Below, one piece after another: positions 13,349 to 25,519 of a stretch of DNA of 64,000 nucleotides (positions within the stretch are counted from its first letter, which is position 1; every line of letters begins with the position of its first letter). The notes below the pieces were generated by a model that ran no database searches, had not been told where the DNA came from, and saw only the letters and a program-made list of their open reading frames with translations. Source of the DNA: Glandiceps talaboti (Eukaryota; Hemichordata; Enteropneusta; Spengelidae); assembly GCF_964340395.1 (NCBI RefSeq), contig NC_135562.1:24133360-24197359 (forward strand), read 5' to 3'. The translations under genes and the position numbers were made by a program.

Positions 13349-16300
13349 ACCATGGTAACCATAAATAGAGAGATGAGAGCTAACCATAAATAGAGGGGTG
13401 AGAGGTAACCATAAATAGAAGGATGAGAGGTAAGAATAAATAGAGGGATGAGAGGTAACCATAGAGCCATTAATAGAGGGATGAGAGGTAACCATAAATA
13501 GAAGGATGAGAGGTACCATAAATAGAGGGATGAGAGGTAACCATATATAGAAGGATGAGATGTAACCATAGAAGGATGAGAGGTAACCATAAATAGAGGG
13601 ATGAGAGGTAACTATAAATAGAAGGATGAGAGGTAACCATAAATAGAGGGATGAGAGGTAATCATAAATAGAAAGATGAGAGGTAACCATAAATAGAAGG
13701 ATGAGAGGTAACCATAGAGGGATGAGAGGTAACCATAAATAGAAGGATGAGAGGTAACCATAAATAGAGGGGTGAGAGGTAACCATAAATAGAGGGATGA
13801 GAGGTAACCATAAAAAGGATGAGAGGTAACCATAAATAGAGGGGTGAGAGGTAACCATAAATAAAAGGATGAGAGGTAACCATAAATAGAAGGATGAGAG
13901 GTAACCGTAGAGGGATGAGAGGTAACCATAAATAGAGGGATGAGAAGTAACCATGAATAGAGGGATGAGATGTAACCATAAATAGAAGGATGAGAGGTAA
14001 CCATAAATAGAGGGGTGAGAGGTAACCATAAATAGAAGGATGAGAGGTAACCATAAATAGAGGGGTGAGAGGTAACCATAAATAGAAGGATGAGAGGTAA
14101 CCATAAATAGAGGGATGAGAGGTAACCATAGAGGGATGAGAGGTAACCATAAATAGAAGGATGAGAGGTAACCATGAATAGAGGGATGAGAGTTAACCAT
14201 AAATAGAAGGATGAAAGGTAACCATAAATAGAGGGATGAGAGGTAACCATAAATAGAAGGATGAGAGGTAACCATAAATAGAAGGATGAGAGGTAACCAT
14301 AAATAGAAGGATGAGATGTAACCATAGAGGGATGAGAGGTAACCATAAATAGAAGGATGAGAGGTAACCATAAATAGAGGGATGAGAGGTAACCATAAAT
14401 AGAAGGATGAGAGGTAACCATAAGTAGAGGGGTGAGAGGTAACCATAAATAGAAGGATGAGAGGTAACCATAAATAGAAGGATGAGAGGTAACCATAAAT
14501 AGAGGGATGAGAGGTAACCATAAATAGAAGGATGAGAGGTAACCATAAATAGAAGGATGAGAGGTAACCATAAATAGAGGGATGAGAAGTAATCATAAAT
14601 AGAGGGATGAGAGGTAACCATAGAGGGATGAGAGGTAACCATAAATAGAAGGATGAGAGGTAACCATAGAGGGGTGAGAGGTAACCATAAATAGAGGGAT
14701 GAGAAGTAATCATAAATAGAAGGATGAGAGGTAACCATAGAGGGATGAGAGTTAACCATAAATAGAAGGATGAGAGGTAACCATAGAGGGGTGAGAGGTA
14801 ACCATAAATAGAGGGATGAGAGGTAACCATGAATAGAAGGATGAGAGGTAACCATAAATAGAAGGATGAGAGGTAACCATAAATAGAGGGGTGAGAGGTA
14901 ACCATAAATAGAAGGATGAGAGGTAACCATAAATAGAAGGATGATAGGTAACCATGAATAGAGGGATGAGAGGTAACCATAAATAGAAGGATGAGAGGTA
15001 ACCATAAATAGAGGGGTGAGAGGTAACCATAAATAGAGGGATGAGAGGTAACCATAAATAGAAGGATGAGAGGTAACCATAGAGGGATGAGAGGTAACCA
15101 TAAATAGAAGGATGAGAGGTAACCATAAATAGAGGGATGAGAGGTAACCATATATAGAAGGATGAGAGGTAACCATAGAGGGGTGAGAGGTAACCATAAA
15201 TAGAGGGATGAGAGGTAACCATAAGTAGAATGATGAGAGGTAACCATAGAGGGATGAGAGGTAACCATAAATAGAGGGATGAGAGGTAACCATCAATAGA
15301 AGGATGAGAGGTAACCATATATAGAAGGATGAGAGGTAACCATAGAGGGGTGAGAGGTAACCATAAATAGAAGGATGAGAGGTAACCATAAATAGAGGGG
15401 TGAGAGGTAACCATATATAGAAGGATGAGAGGTAACCATAGAGGGATGAGAGGTAACCATAAATAGAAGGATGAGAGGTAACCATAAATAGAGGGATGAG
15501 AGGTAACCATATATAGAAGGATGAGAGGTAACCATAAATAGAGGGATGAGAGGTAACCATAAATAGAGGGATGAGAGGTAACTATAAGTAGAATGATGAG
15601 AGGTAACCATAGAGGGATGAGAGGTAACCATAAATAGAAGGATGAGAGGTAACCATATATAGAAGGATGAGAGGTAAGCATAGAGGGGTGAGAGGTAACC
15701 ATAAATAGAGGGATGAGAGGTAACCATAAATAGAGGGATGAGAGGTAACCATAAATAGAGGGATGACAGGTAACCATAAGTAGAATGATGAGAGGTAACC
15801 ATAGAGGGATGAGAGGTAACCATAAATAGAAGGATGAGAGGTAACCATAAATAGAAGGATGAGAGGTAACCATATATAGAAGGATGAGAGGTAACCATAG
15901 AGGGGTGAGAGGTAACCATAAATAGAGGGATGAGAGGTAACCATAAATAGAAGGATGAGAGGTAACCATAAATAGAGGGATGAGAGGTAACCATAAATAG
16001 AAGGATGAGAGGTAACCATAAATAGAGGGGTGAGAGGTAACCATAGAGGGATGAGAGGTAACCATAAATAGAAGGATGAGAGGTAACCATAGAGGGATGA
16101 GAGGTAACCATAAATAGAAGGATGAGAGGTAACCATAAATAGAGGGGTGAGAGGTAACCATAGAGGGATGAGAGGTAACCATAAATAGAAGGATGAGAGG
16201 TAACCATAAATAGAGGGATGAGAGGTAACCATAGAGGGATGAGAGGTAACCATAAATAGAAGGATGAGAGGTAACCATAGAGGGATGAGAGGTAACCATA

Positions 16301-17625
16301 AATAGAAGGATGAGAGGTAACCATAAATAGAGGGATGAGAGGTAACCATAAATAGAAGGATGAGAGGTAACCATAAATAGAAGGATGAGAGGTAACCATA
16401 AATAGAAGGATGAGATGTAACCATAAATAGAGGGATGAGAGGTAACAATAAATAGAAGGATGAGAGGTAACCATAAATAGAAGGATGAGAGGTAACCATA
16501 AATAGAAGGATGAGAGGTAACCATAAATAGAGGGGTGAGAGGTAACCATAAATAGAGGGATGAGAGGTAACCATAAATAGAAGGATGAGAGGTAACCATA
16601 AATAGAGGGATGAGAGGTAACCATTAATAGAAGGATGAGAGGTAACCATAGAGCCATTAATAGAGGGATGAGAGGTAACCATAAATAGAAGGATGAGAGG
16701 TAACCATAAATAGAGGGATGAGAGGTAACCATAAATAGAAGGATGAGAGGTAACCATAAATAGAGGGATGAGAGGTAACCATAAATAGAAGGAGGATGAG
16801 AGGTAACCATAAATGGAAGGATGAGAGGTAACCATAGAGCCATTAACAGAGGGATGAGAGGTAACCATAAATAGAAGGATGAGAGGTAACCATAAATAGA
16901 GGGATGATAGGTAACCATAGATAGAGGGATGAGAGGTAACCATAAATAGAGGGATGAAAGGTAACCATAGAGCCATTAATAGAGGGATGAGAGGTAACCA
17001 TAAATAGAAGGATGAGAGGTAACCATAAATAGAGGGATGAGAGGTAACCATAAATAGAAGGATGAGAGGTAACCATAAATAGAGGGATGAGAGGTAACCA
17101 TAAATAGAAGGATGAGAGGTAACCATAAATAGAGGGATGAGAGGTAACCATAGATAGAAGGATGAGAGGTAACCATAAATAGAGGGATGAAAGGTAACCA
17201 TAGAGCCATTAATAGAGGGATGAGAGGTAACCATAAATAGAAGGATGAGAGGTAACCATAAATAGAGGGATGAGAGGTAACCATAGATAGAAGGATGAGA
17301 GGTAACCATAAATAGATCGATCAGAGGTAACCGTAGAGCCAGTAATAGAGGGATGAGAGGTAACCATAAATAGAAGGTTGAGAGGTAACCATAAATAGAT
17401 CGATGAGAGGTAACCATAAATAGAAGGATGAGAGGTAACCATAAATAGAGGGATGAGAGGTAACCATAGAGCCATTAATAGAGGGATGAGAGGTAACCAT
17501 CAATAGAGGGATGAGAGGTAACCATAGAGCCATTAATAGAGGGATGAGAGGTAACCATCAATAGAAGGATGAGAGGTACCCATAGAGCCATTAATAGAGG
17601 GATGAGAGGTAACCATAAATAGAAG

Positions 17626-17632
<7 letters not shown>
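13349..17632. repeat. Large 25-bp satellite, about 4.3 kb, ~170-180 copies
   Basis: The 25-bp monomer reads GGATGAGAGGTAACCATAAA plus TAGAA; GAAGG and GAGGG forms often alternate, giving a 50-bp higher-order register. A 21-bp form, in which CCATAAATAGAGGG becomes CCATAGAGGG, is scattered through roughly 13.6-16.3 kb but is rare at the right end. A CATAGAGCCATTAATAGAGG variant is concentrated in the last kilobase, with one copy near 13460. The monomer has no stop in any minus-strand frame. As 25 is not a multiple of three, ORFs of 450-650 codons arise in all three minus frames; these are artefacts. Confidence 0.97.
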
Positions 17633-17705
<73 letters not shown>

Positions 17706-17722
17706 GGAGAGAGGGAGAGAGG
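17629..17722. repeat. (GA)n microsatellite
   Basis: (GA)n followed by GAGG-rich units. It starts exactly within the GATGAGAG of the last 25-bp monomer, so it probably expanded from the monomer. Confidence 0.97.
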
Positions 17723-18037
17723 AAGTGTTTTAATACCCTAAAAACTTGGGGAGATTTCACCTGTGTATCATCAGAAATATTTTGACTTATTTAATCTATT
17801 GTATATGCTAGCCATTATACTGTGAACAAAGCCAAATGTCAGCACATACCAAGGTTATCAAAATAATAGAGGAAAATAGACAGCACCAACTTTACTTGAG
17901 AAACATTTTATGATTAAACTGTGAACATACACATATGCACATAATTTAATCTTCTTTTAACCATAATTAATGTCATTGACTTATAACAATTTCATTATAT
18001 CACCATAGTCAATCTACAGCAGGGTTTAATTATACAA
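17723..18037. other. Spacer
   Basis: AT-rich; nothing recognised. Confidence 0.5.
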
Positions 18038-18067
18038 CTATGACCAATCAATAGTAGGTTCTCATTT
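18038..18067 (+). repeat. Linker repeat flanking family A copies (copy 1)
   Basis: CTATGACCAATCAATAGTAG precedes the A hairpin. It recurs at 19178 (CTATGACCAGTCAAGAGTAG) and near 20998 (ATGACCAATCAAGAGTAGG). Confidence 0.85.
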
Positions 18068-19155
18068 TAGCACAACTGAACTGATAGGGTTCAGTAGTAC
18101 ATGTACTATGGGCATGGCAAAGTGTGTGTGTGTGTGTGCGTGTGCGTGTGCGTGTGTGTGTGTGTCTGTGTAAACAACTTAAAGTCAAAAACAGCCAGAC
18201 CGATTGCCATGATATTTTGGTGTGTGTATTACCTTGAGTGTGTAGTTTGGAAATTGTTCAAATCAAAATGATTTTACCACTGGTCTGTGATTTGGGTAAG
18301 AAAGTGGAATTTTTGATAAAAAACTTAAACTCAAAAACTACCAGGCAGATCGGTCTGAATTTGGTGGGAATATTCTTAGGGATGTTTAGATTAAGATTTG
18401 TTCATGACATGATTCCATCTGTGATATGCAAATTAAGGCTAAAAATGTGTGTTCTAGGTCAAAAATATCTAATTCCAAAACTATTGAGCAGATTGGGCTG
18501 AAATTTAATAGGGATGCATTTGGGGTGTATAGATGAAGAAATATAAGCATATAATGATCTCATCAGTGATATGCAAATAAGTGTAAAAATGTGAATTTTT
18601 TGTCAAAAATGTAAATCTCAAAAAGTACACGGTCAATGAGACTGAAACTTGGTGAGCTGTTTTCAGAAGTGTTATTCTGCAGATTTTCTTCAAAACATTT
18701 TGGCACAATTGTCCCCAGCAACCCTGACCATGCCCTTAACAACCAACTGGCAGTATATTTTGGTTAAATAGTAACATCACCTGGTAGGCAAGTGAGTAAA
18801 CATTCAAAAAATGTATGCAAATACCCCTAGCAACCAAGACCATGCTCATAGCAACAGCCAAACGGTGGTGTATTTCACAAAGATAACGGGGATTCTTAGA
18901 CAAATGAATGTTTGTAAATGTGCCTAGCAACAAGGCCATGATCATGTATATTGCTAAGATAACAGGGATTAATAGACATGAATAAACATTCAAAAAATGT
19001 ATGTAAATATGCCCAGCAACATGATCCCGTATATTGCAAAGATAACAACAGGGTTGGATAGGCAATTGGATAGTCATTCAGTAAATGAACACCTATACCT
19101 AGCATGGATCAGCATGTGGGTAAACATTTAAAAATGAATACAGTTGTGCTATTTT
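18068..19155 (+). mobile_element. Family A element (~1.09 kb)
   Basis: Hairpin TAGCACAACTGAACTG, (GT)n with GC interruptions, then ~144-bp units. The homologous cores fall near 18197, 18341, 18485 and 18629, a spacing of about 144 bp. Fewer 115-bp units follow, and the 3' end is CAGTTGTGCTATTTT. An 87-codon ORF (18238-18501) spans two 144-bp units but has no recognisable domain. Confidence 0.87.
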
Positions 19156-19177
19156 CTAAAATGCTGAACTGATATAA

Positions 19178-19232
19178 CTATGACCAGTCAAGAGTAGGTT
19201 CTCATTTTATTAGCACAACTGAACTGATAAGG
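19178..19232 (+). repeat. Linker repeat plus solitary family A 5' end (copy 2)
   Basis: The linker is followed by TTAGCACAACTGAACTGATA and then breaks off into AAGGCCAAAAAAAG, the left outer flank of the next B element. Only the first ~25 bases of family A are present. Confidence 0.8.
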
Positions 19233-19297
19233 CCAAAAAAAGAGAATTGTTTCTGGTCAGCATATGCATCACTTAAATACTCGCGCATCAATCTTTT
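19229..19297 (+). repeat. Left outer flank shared with family C element
   Basis: AAGGCCAAAAAAAG, then GCATCACTTAAATAC, CGC and ATCTTTTT, directly before the B hairpin. The matching sequence at 25450-25519 precedes the family C hairpin. Confidence 0.85.
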
Positions 19298-19990
19298 TAG
19301 TCCCCGCGGACGAAGTCCGGAACGGGGACTTATGGATTGGGTTCCGTCTGTCCGTCCGTGCGTCCGTCCGTCCATCCGTCCGTCCGCAGCCGTTTCTTGG
19401 AGATGCCTGGACCGATTTTTTTCAAACTTGGTACAGGGGCAACATGCTATGGCATACATATGCACGTCAATTTGTTTTATGATATGATCCAATATGGCCG
19501 CCTAGCAACCATTTTGTTTGTGAATTTTCATGTCCAAAGCCATAACTCAGACATGCTTGAACAGGTCTCATTCAAAGTTGGTATTAGGACAGTGTTCTAT
19601 GACATACATGTGCATATCCATTTTCATTGTGATATGATCCAATATGGCTGCCTGGTAGCCATTTTGTTTGCGAATTTTCCATGTCCAAAGCCATAACTCA
19701 GACATATCCATTGTTGTCATGATACGATCCAATATGGCTGCCTGGCAGCCATTTTGTTTGTGAATTTTCCATGTCCAAAGCCATAACTCAGACTCCATTT
19801 TCATCGTGATATGATCCCCCATACCCAACCAATCCTTTATTGTTGGAGGCATATTCCATGTCCAACAGGCACACACAACATATCTAAGTCTGTTTGTTTT
19901 AGGTTCACAAATGTTGTTGCGTGATCAGAGTAGTGATAATTCCTTAAAACCCAATTATAGCGGGGACTATGTCATTCTCAATGACTTGTT
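19298..19990 (+). mobile_element. Family B element, complete short copy (~0.69 kb)
   Basis: 5' hairpin: TAGTCCCCG pairs with CGGGGACTT, with an inner CGGAC-GAA-GTCCG stem. Then GGATTGGGTTCCGTC, (GTCC)n, CTGGACCGATTTTTTTC, CAAACTTGGTACAGGGG and about two to three ~151-bp units. The 3' end is GCGGGGACTA, the inverse of the 5' TAGTCCCCGC, then a small hairpin GTCATT-CTC-AATGAC and CTTGTT. No coding capacity; short ORFs are reading-frame accidents. Confidence 0.88.
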
Positions 19991-20600
19991 TTTGTGTGTG
20001 TTTGTCCAGCCCATGCAATCTGCAGATCTGTGGGGAAACACAAAAATAACTCTCCCTACTTCAGTGAAGACAACTGCAGAGTCAATCATGAACAAGCACA
20101 TGTCATCTGCCACACATACACACTTAAATGTGTATTGCCTCGATAATAATGTAATAATGTTTACATCCTAAACAATTCCCAGTAATACCGTAGTTCAAGT
20201 ACAGCAAGATCAAAGATGGTACGTCGTTAGTTTCTGTGACTGGGTAAATCAACTGAGATTTTCCAAGCCTTCCTTATGCGTAATAGTACACATACAACGT
20301 CATTGACCATTTTTGCTATTGTGTTGATGAATACGAATGAAAACTTAAAATTTATACTTACATCTTAAAGAATAACTACTACGGTATATGGTTCCATGTT
20401 AGAATTAAATGATTAAGTTTGGATGTGAATCGTGATTGTTGTGGCACGATATAGTGGCCATGTTTGTCACCCCACATGAGCACTTAACATATTCTGTAAT
20501 TCATAATCCAAATTCGTCACAAAAAAATATAAAAAATATATTTCTGGCAAATTTTGATGAAAAATCTTTTTCCATTAATATAATTGAAAAGTTATCAAAT
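19991..20600. other. Right outer flank plus unique sequence
   Basis: The first ~50 bases (GTTTGTCCAGCCCATGCAAT, then CTGCAGATC) match the flank after the family C element at 27900. Beyond it, AT-rich sequence has no recognised feature. Confidence 0.65.
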
Positions 20601-20605
20601 TGTAT

Positions 20606-20960
20606 GGGATTAATAGACAAGTGAACAAACATTCAAAATGTATGCAAATATGTCTAGCAACATGAGAACACCCATAGCAACAGCCAAATGATCTTGTATA
20701 TTGGGAAGATAACCTAAGGGGTTCATAGACAAGTGAATGAACTTTCAAAAAATGTATGCAAATATCTCGAGCAACATGACCATAGCAACAGCCAAATGAT
20801 CGTGTATATTGCAAAGATAACAACAGGGTTGGATAGGCAACTGAATAATCATTCAGCAAATGAACTCCTATACCTAGCAAGGATCGGCATGTGGATAAAC
20901 ATTATTAAAAACTGTATAGTTGTGCTACAACGCCGGCGCCATTGGCGTTATTTTAAATGT
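20606..20960 (+). mobile_element. Family A element, 3' fragment
   Basis: Three ~115-bp units with ATGCAAAT, TAGCAACATGA and ATAGCAACAGCCAAATG, then the terminus TTGTGCTACAACGCC. The 5' half is missing. Confidence 0.85.
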
Positions 20961-21028
20961 TGAACTGATAATTGACTAATCAAGAATTTCTCCTTTTATG
21001 ACCAATCAAGAGTAGGCTCTCATTGTGC

Positions 21029-21090
21029 CTGTAGCATGGCAAAGTGTCTGTCTCTCTCTCTGTCTGTCTGTCTGTCGATATGTGCGCGTG

Positions 21091-21140
<50 letters not shown>

Positions 21141-21210
21141 CAACTTAAAGTAAAAAACTGCTGGACCAATTGCCATGATATTTGGTGGGTGTGTAACAGA
21201 TACACAAACA
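21029..21210 (+). mobile_element. Family A element, 5' fragment
   Basis: Starts partway through the 5' hairpin at TGTAGCATGGCAAAGTGTCT, then (GT)n (21090-21137), then GGACCAATTGCCATGATATT. It ends after the first internal core. The linker ATGACCAATCAAGAGTAGG precedes it. Confidence 0.8.
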
Positions 21211-21263
21211 AAATTGGATAGATTATAGGTAGGGGGTGGGGGTGGGGGGTTCCCTGGTAAGAT

Positions 21264-21650
21264 GGTGAAAACATTGGTAACTATGAAATCTTATTAGTAC
21301 TGTAGTTAGGTTTGGTAAGTGTAGTAATTTGAACTTTAGAATTCATGGAACCAGCCAATTTCTGTCTAATTTGTATTTATCTTTCTGCCTCAACAAAATC
21401 AGTTTCTATTTTACTTTATGAAACCATCTGAGACTATTGTTCTCTCTACAACAGCACTTTCTAACAATATATTCATGTACTGTATCAGTGGAAAGTTATG
21501 GAATGGCTTGCAAGAATGGTTGAACCCATCATAGAAAACATAAAACAATATTTAGAGTATAAATATGCAAATACAATCTCACTACAGTGCAGTGGCACTG
21601 TTCTATGGAACAATCTACCTCATAAGTTTGGCTTCAAACCTATCAACTTT
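21264..21650 (+). repeat. Segment duplicated from 3559-3946 (copy 2)
   Basis: Nearly identical direct copy of 3559-3946, about 17.7 kb away. Here the family A hairpin retains its outer TTAGCTCAACTG sequence, which copy 1 has lost. Confidence 0.9.
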
Positions 21651-22599
21651 TAGCTCAACTGAACTGATAAGGTTCAGTAGTGCTATAGGCATGGCAAAGT
21701 GGCTGTGTGTGTGTGTTTGTGTGTGTGTGTAAACAACTTAAACTCAAAAACTGCTGAACCGATTGCCATGATATTTGGTGTGTGTATCACCTTGGGTGTC
21801 TAATTGGGAAATTGTTCAAATCAAAATGATTTTACCCCCCGGGGTGTGTGCTAGGGGTCAAAAATATGATTTAAGTCAAAAACTTAAACTCAAAAACTTC
21901 TGGGCATATTGGCCTGAAATTTGGTTGGAATGCTTCTACGGGTTGTTTAGACTAAGAAATGTTCATAACATAATGGTGCCATCAGGGATATGCAAATTAA
22001 GTATAAAAATGTGTCTTTTTGGTCAAAAATCTTTTAATTCCAAAACTATGATGCCTATTCTACTGAAATTCGGTGGGTACTTTCTTAGGGGTGTTTACAT
22101 GAAGAATTATTCATGACATGATGATGTCATTTTTGATATGCAATTAGGGCTACCTGTTTGGTCAATAATCTATAATTCCAAAATAATTAAGCAGATTGGG
22201 GAATTTAATGGGGATGTATAAATAAAGGTGCATTCACAATGTGATAAGCCCATTGGCAGTATTATGCAAATTAGGTCTACAAATCTCAATTTTGATTAAA
22301 AACTTATACCTTGAAAACTATATTGTGAATGGGACTGAAACTTGATGGGGATGTTTCTGGGGGTGTTATTCTACAGTTATTGCTCAAAACATTTTGACAC
22401 AACTGGTCCTAGTAACCATGACCACACTCTTAGTAACAGTGAAATGATGAGGCATATTACAAAGATAACAACAGGATGAGTAGGAGCCTGTAAGTGAATA
22501 ATAATTCCAAAAATGTTTGCAAACATGCCTAGCAACAAGACCACACCCATAGCTACAACCAAATACCGTTGTGCTACAATGCCATTGACACTATTTTTC
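21651..22599 (+). mobile_element. Family A element (~0.95 kb)
   Basis: Begins TAGCTCAACTGAACTG, has the CAGTAGTGCTATAGGC return arm, (GT)n, about four ~144-bp units and one or two 115-bp units. Ends GTTGTGCTACAATGCC then CTATTTTT. Confidence 0.86.
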
Positions 22600-22689
22600 G
22601 CTCACATTTTCCTTAATACAGACCAGAAAGTTTACAAATTTCACAAAAAGTTCTTTTGTGCTTGAAATGACCATGGTAAAACAAATTGA

Positions 22690-22856
22690 CAAGGTGATTT
22701 GACCCGAAAGATGAAGCTGGCCCTCTTTTGACAGGGGGATCTTGTATGGCAAACAGAACGTGAGTGTTTTTCGTACCTACTAAAATCACTCTTCAGACAT
22801 ACTATAAAGGTTTGTTTAAGGTAACATGTAACTAGTGTTTAATTTGATATTACCTA
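22690..22856 (+). repeat. Divergent repeat shared with 26180-26345
   Basis: GATTTGACCC, GATGAAGCTGG, CTACTAAAATCACTCTTCAG and CATACTATAAAGG align in order with a segment inside the family C element. Confidence 0.7.
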
Positions 22857-22879
22857 GCAGTTTTAGGTAAAATGTAAAT

Positions 22880-23522
22880 TTAAATTTGCCTAGAAACAAG
22901 ACCATGCCCATAGCAACAGACAAATGACCACATATATTGGGAAGATAACAAAGGGGATTAATAGACAATTGAATAAACACATTCAAAAAATGTATGTAAA
23001 TTTGTCTTGCAACAAGACCATGCCCATAGTAACAGCCAAATAATCACATATATTGCAAAGATAACAGGAATTGAAAGACAAACAAATAAACATTAAAAAA
23101 TGTATGCAAGTGTGCCTAGCAACAATACCACGCCCATAGCAACAGCCAAATGAACACATATATTGCTAAGATAACGAGGATTATTAGACATATGAATAAA
23201 CATTTAAAATGCATGCAAATATGCCTAGCAACAAGACCACGCCCATAGCAACAGCCAAATAATCACGTATATTGCACAGATAGTATCAGGAATTCATAAA
23301 AGTGAACAAAAACATCTAAAAATGTCTGCAAATATATCTAACAACATGACCATGCCCATAGCAACAGCCAACTGATCGCGTATATCGCAAAGATAGCAAC
23401 ATGGTTGATAGACAACTGGATAGTCATTGAGCAAATGAACACCTATTGTTAGCATGGACTAGCATATGGATAAACATTTTTAAAAACTGTACAGTTGTGC
23501 TACAACGCTATTGGTGGTATTT
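22880..23522 (+). mobile_element. Family A element, 3' fragment
   Basis: About five ~115-bp units (TAGCAACAAGACCACGCCC, ATAGCAACAGCCAAAT) followed by the full 3' end ACAGTTGTGCTACAAC. Confidence 0.86.
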
Positions 23523-25449
23523 TTATTCAAACATAATTATGATTTGAGCGTTTCAACATCAAAAATAGTTTTCAACTTTAAAAGAAATAAATGCATAAAA
23601 TTACATGGTACTTCCAATGAAATGTGGAAGTTCTTTATGAAAGTATGAAACGTATACGACGCAATTAGATATCCAATTAAATGACGCGTATCACATCATG
23701 ACAGTGTCCATCACGTACGTTCATTTGAATTGCCCATGTTGTACAGACTAGTCGACTATGGGGAACTTATTAATATAGCGACAGTGATTTGGACATGAAG
23801 GTAGGTGCAATTATCATCATTGCCATTTGGACCATTTTCCAGGTTTAGCTTAGTTCTTATTAAATATCATAATTCTGGTAGTTTTCCTGTGTATTCAATT
23901 AAATTAGTAAACCAAGGGGAGAATGGGTAAAATTACCCAGTTCTTGACCACTGAAACTTAAAAGGAAAACATGCTAGTCCCCCAAGACACCTCTAATGTA
24001 CAACTTTTTGAAATTAGATGTGCCATTGATGGCTAGATTTAAGGTTTGGGATGATCACTGAGAAGATAAGAGCATGTTTTGGTGACTACATCACACCGTT
24101 GGATTTGCTATCAGTTGAGCTATCTTGCATGCAGGCTATGCAAATTCAAGTGAATTTGACCAGAATGTGATGTCATTCCTTGGTGCACGCCTGCACAGAT
24201 TTCAAGTTCACAGGGTCACTTCAACTGCGACTGTGCAGTTCATCTATATTGTAACCTCCCGTTTTGGAGAAGTGCCAGACTGATATACAATGTAACTCAA
24301 AACTGAACCAGATTTAAACTTAAGGGTGATATTAAGTTTTTTGTTCCTACACATAATGATTGCTGGAATATAACAACCTTGTTATAGTAGGCTATTTAGT
24401 ACATGATATACCCCTGAATTGACAAAAAGATCTGAAATGACTTTGTGATATCAATCTATTTATGTAGTGGAACAGGTGTAATGGCTTTTGAAATGAAATT
24501 ATTCAAATTTACAGGGATACGCATACAGACATACGTACATTTACCCATGCATACAGAACAAATGTATGTCTTGCTATTGGTATCATTTGAACATAATGAA
24601 TTTTAGCTCTATATCTGTGATTTTTGAAGTCCCAGTAAAAGTTAGTTGTCGAAAAAGTTGTTCAAATGTCTGCTACCTATTCTCAGTACAGGAAAGCTTG
24701 ACTCGACTTCACCTCGCCTTCGCAATCCCCTACATACCAGCGATATGTACACTAAATTCCACAGCAAATAATAAACACAATTCAGTAAGATCGCTAGTAT
24801 GCAGAAAGTTTACATACTTTATGGTAAGCATGATACCGGTCTATACTTTGATTCTATACAACTCGTTTACGGTGGCAATACCCTTTACGTAACACTTGGT
24901 TCAAGAATTTCGCGATGCACCCCACAATGAGGTGAACTTCCATGGCTCTTAAGTTCATTTTGTTTCTCAAAATATAAAATTCAGATGTGGATAGAAACTT
25001 ATCGATATATATTTCGATATACATACCTTTACCTATCTCATTTGCATTGTTGTGATAATGTGTTAATACGAATAAATGCAGGTGTTCTGGCAGCAAACTT
25101 GCCCTTAGTATCGAAAGATTTATGTTTAAAAAAGAGAGAAGAATCTTGGCGAACTCTCCAGCAAACATTTTCGGTAGAAAGCTGGTGATTTCACTTGGAA
25201 GTTGAAGCTGACCTTGTTTGACCGACGATCTCCTCATGCATGCTTTCAGAAACAGAAATATGTGCGAGTATCGAACAAAGTAAAAACAATATTTAAAATT
25301 TTTAAAATTTTGAAGAGATGGTATGAAGTTATGTAGGCGAAATCTCCAGCATGATTGCCTGCAGATGCGATCTTACGGCCAACCACACATGTAATAATGG
25401 GAAGCTTTTATAGAAAGTTGTAGCATAGTTCTCATGGTAGGTGCTTTTA
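23523..25449. other. 1.9 kb with no secure gene
   Basis: Apparently single-copy in this window. It holds weak ORFs (24566-24892 plus; 24854-25237 minus) that overlap each other and show no recognisable domain. Confidence 0.5.
24854..25237 (-). CDS. Hypothetical 127-aa ORF, weak
   Basis: An ATG-started minus-strand frame with no recognised domain. It opens with a basic, Gln/Ser-rich stretch, then a hydrophobic Leu/Ile/Phe-rich middle. Its first ~35 nucleotides fall in a motif (AAGCTGACC then TTTGACCG on the plus strand) that recurs near 26195 and, more diverged, near 22710, so the start may lie in repeat sequence. No promoter or splice context was identified. A chance ORF is as likely as a gene. 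Confidence 0.15.
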   Translation of the reverse strand: MRRSSVKQGQLQLPSEITSFLPKMFAGEFAKILLSFLNINLSILRASLLPEHLHLFVLTHYHNNANEIGKGMYIEIYIDKFLSTSEFYILRNKMNLRAMEVHLIVGCIAKFLNQVLRKGYCHRKRVV

Positions 25450-25519
25450 AGGCCAAGAAAAAAAAAAGTTTTTTGGTGAGTTTGCATCACTTAAATACCC
25501 CGCCTCGATCTTCTTTTTT
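25450..25519 (+). repeat. Left outer flank shared with the family B copy at 19298
   Basis: AAGGCCAAGAAAAAA, GCATCACTTAAATACCCCGC and CGATCTTC precede the family C hairpin, matching 19229-19297 in order and spacing. Confidence 0.85.

Noticed and set aside
13319-17760. Minus-strand ORFs of up to 649 codons with SIYGYLSSFY-type repeats
   Set aside because: They are translations of a 25-bp satellite lacking stops in any minus frame; frames overlap each other and no promoter or splice context is visible.
19298-19990. Family B as a Helitron
   Set aside because: There is a 3' hairpin, but it is followed by TTGTT rather than CTRR. The 5' end lacks TC, and terminal inverted matches are present, which Helitrons do not have.
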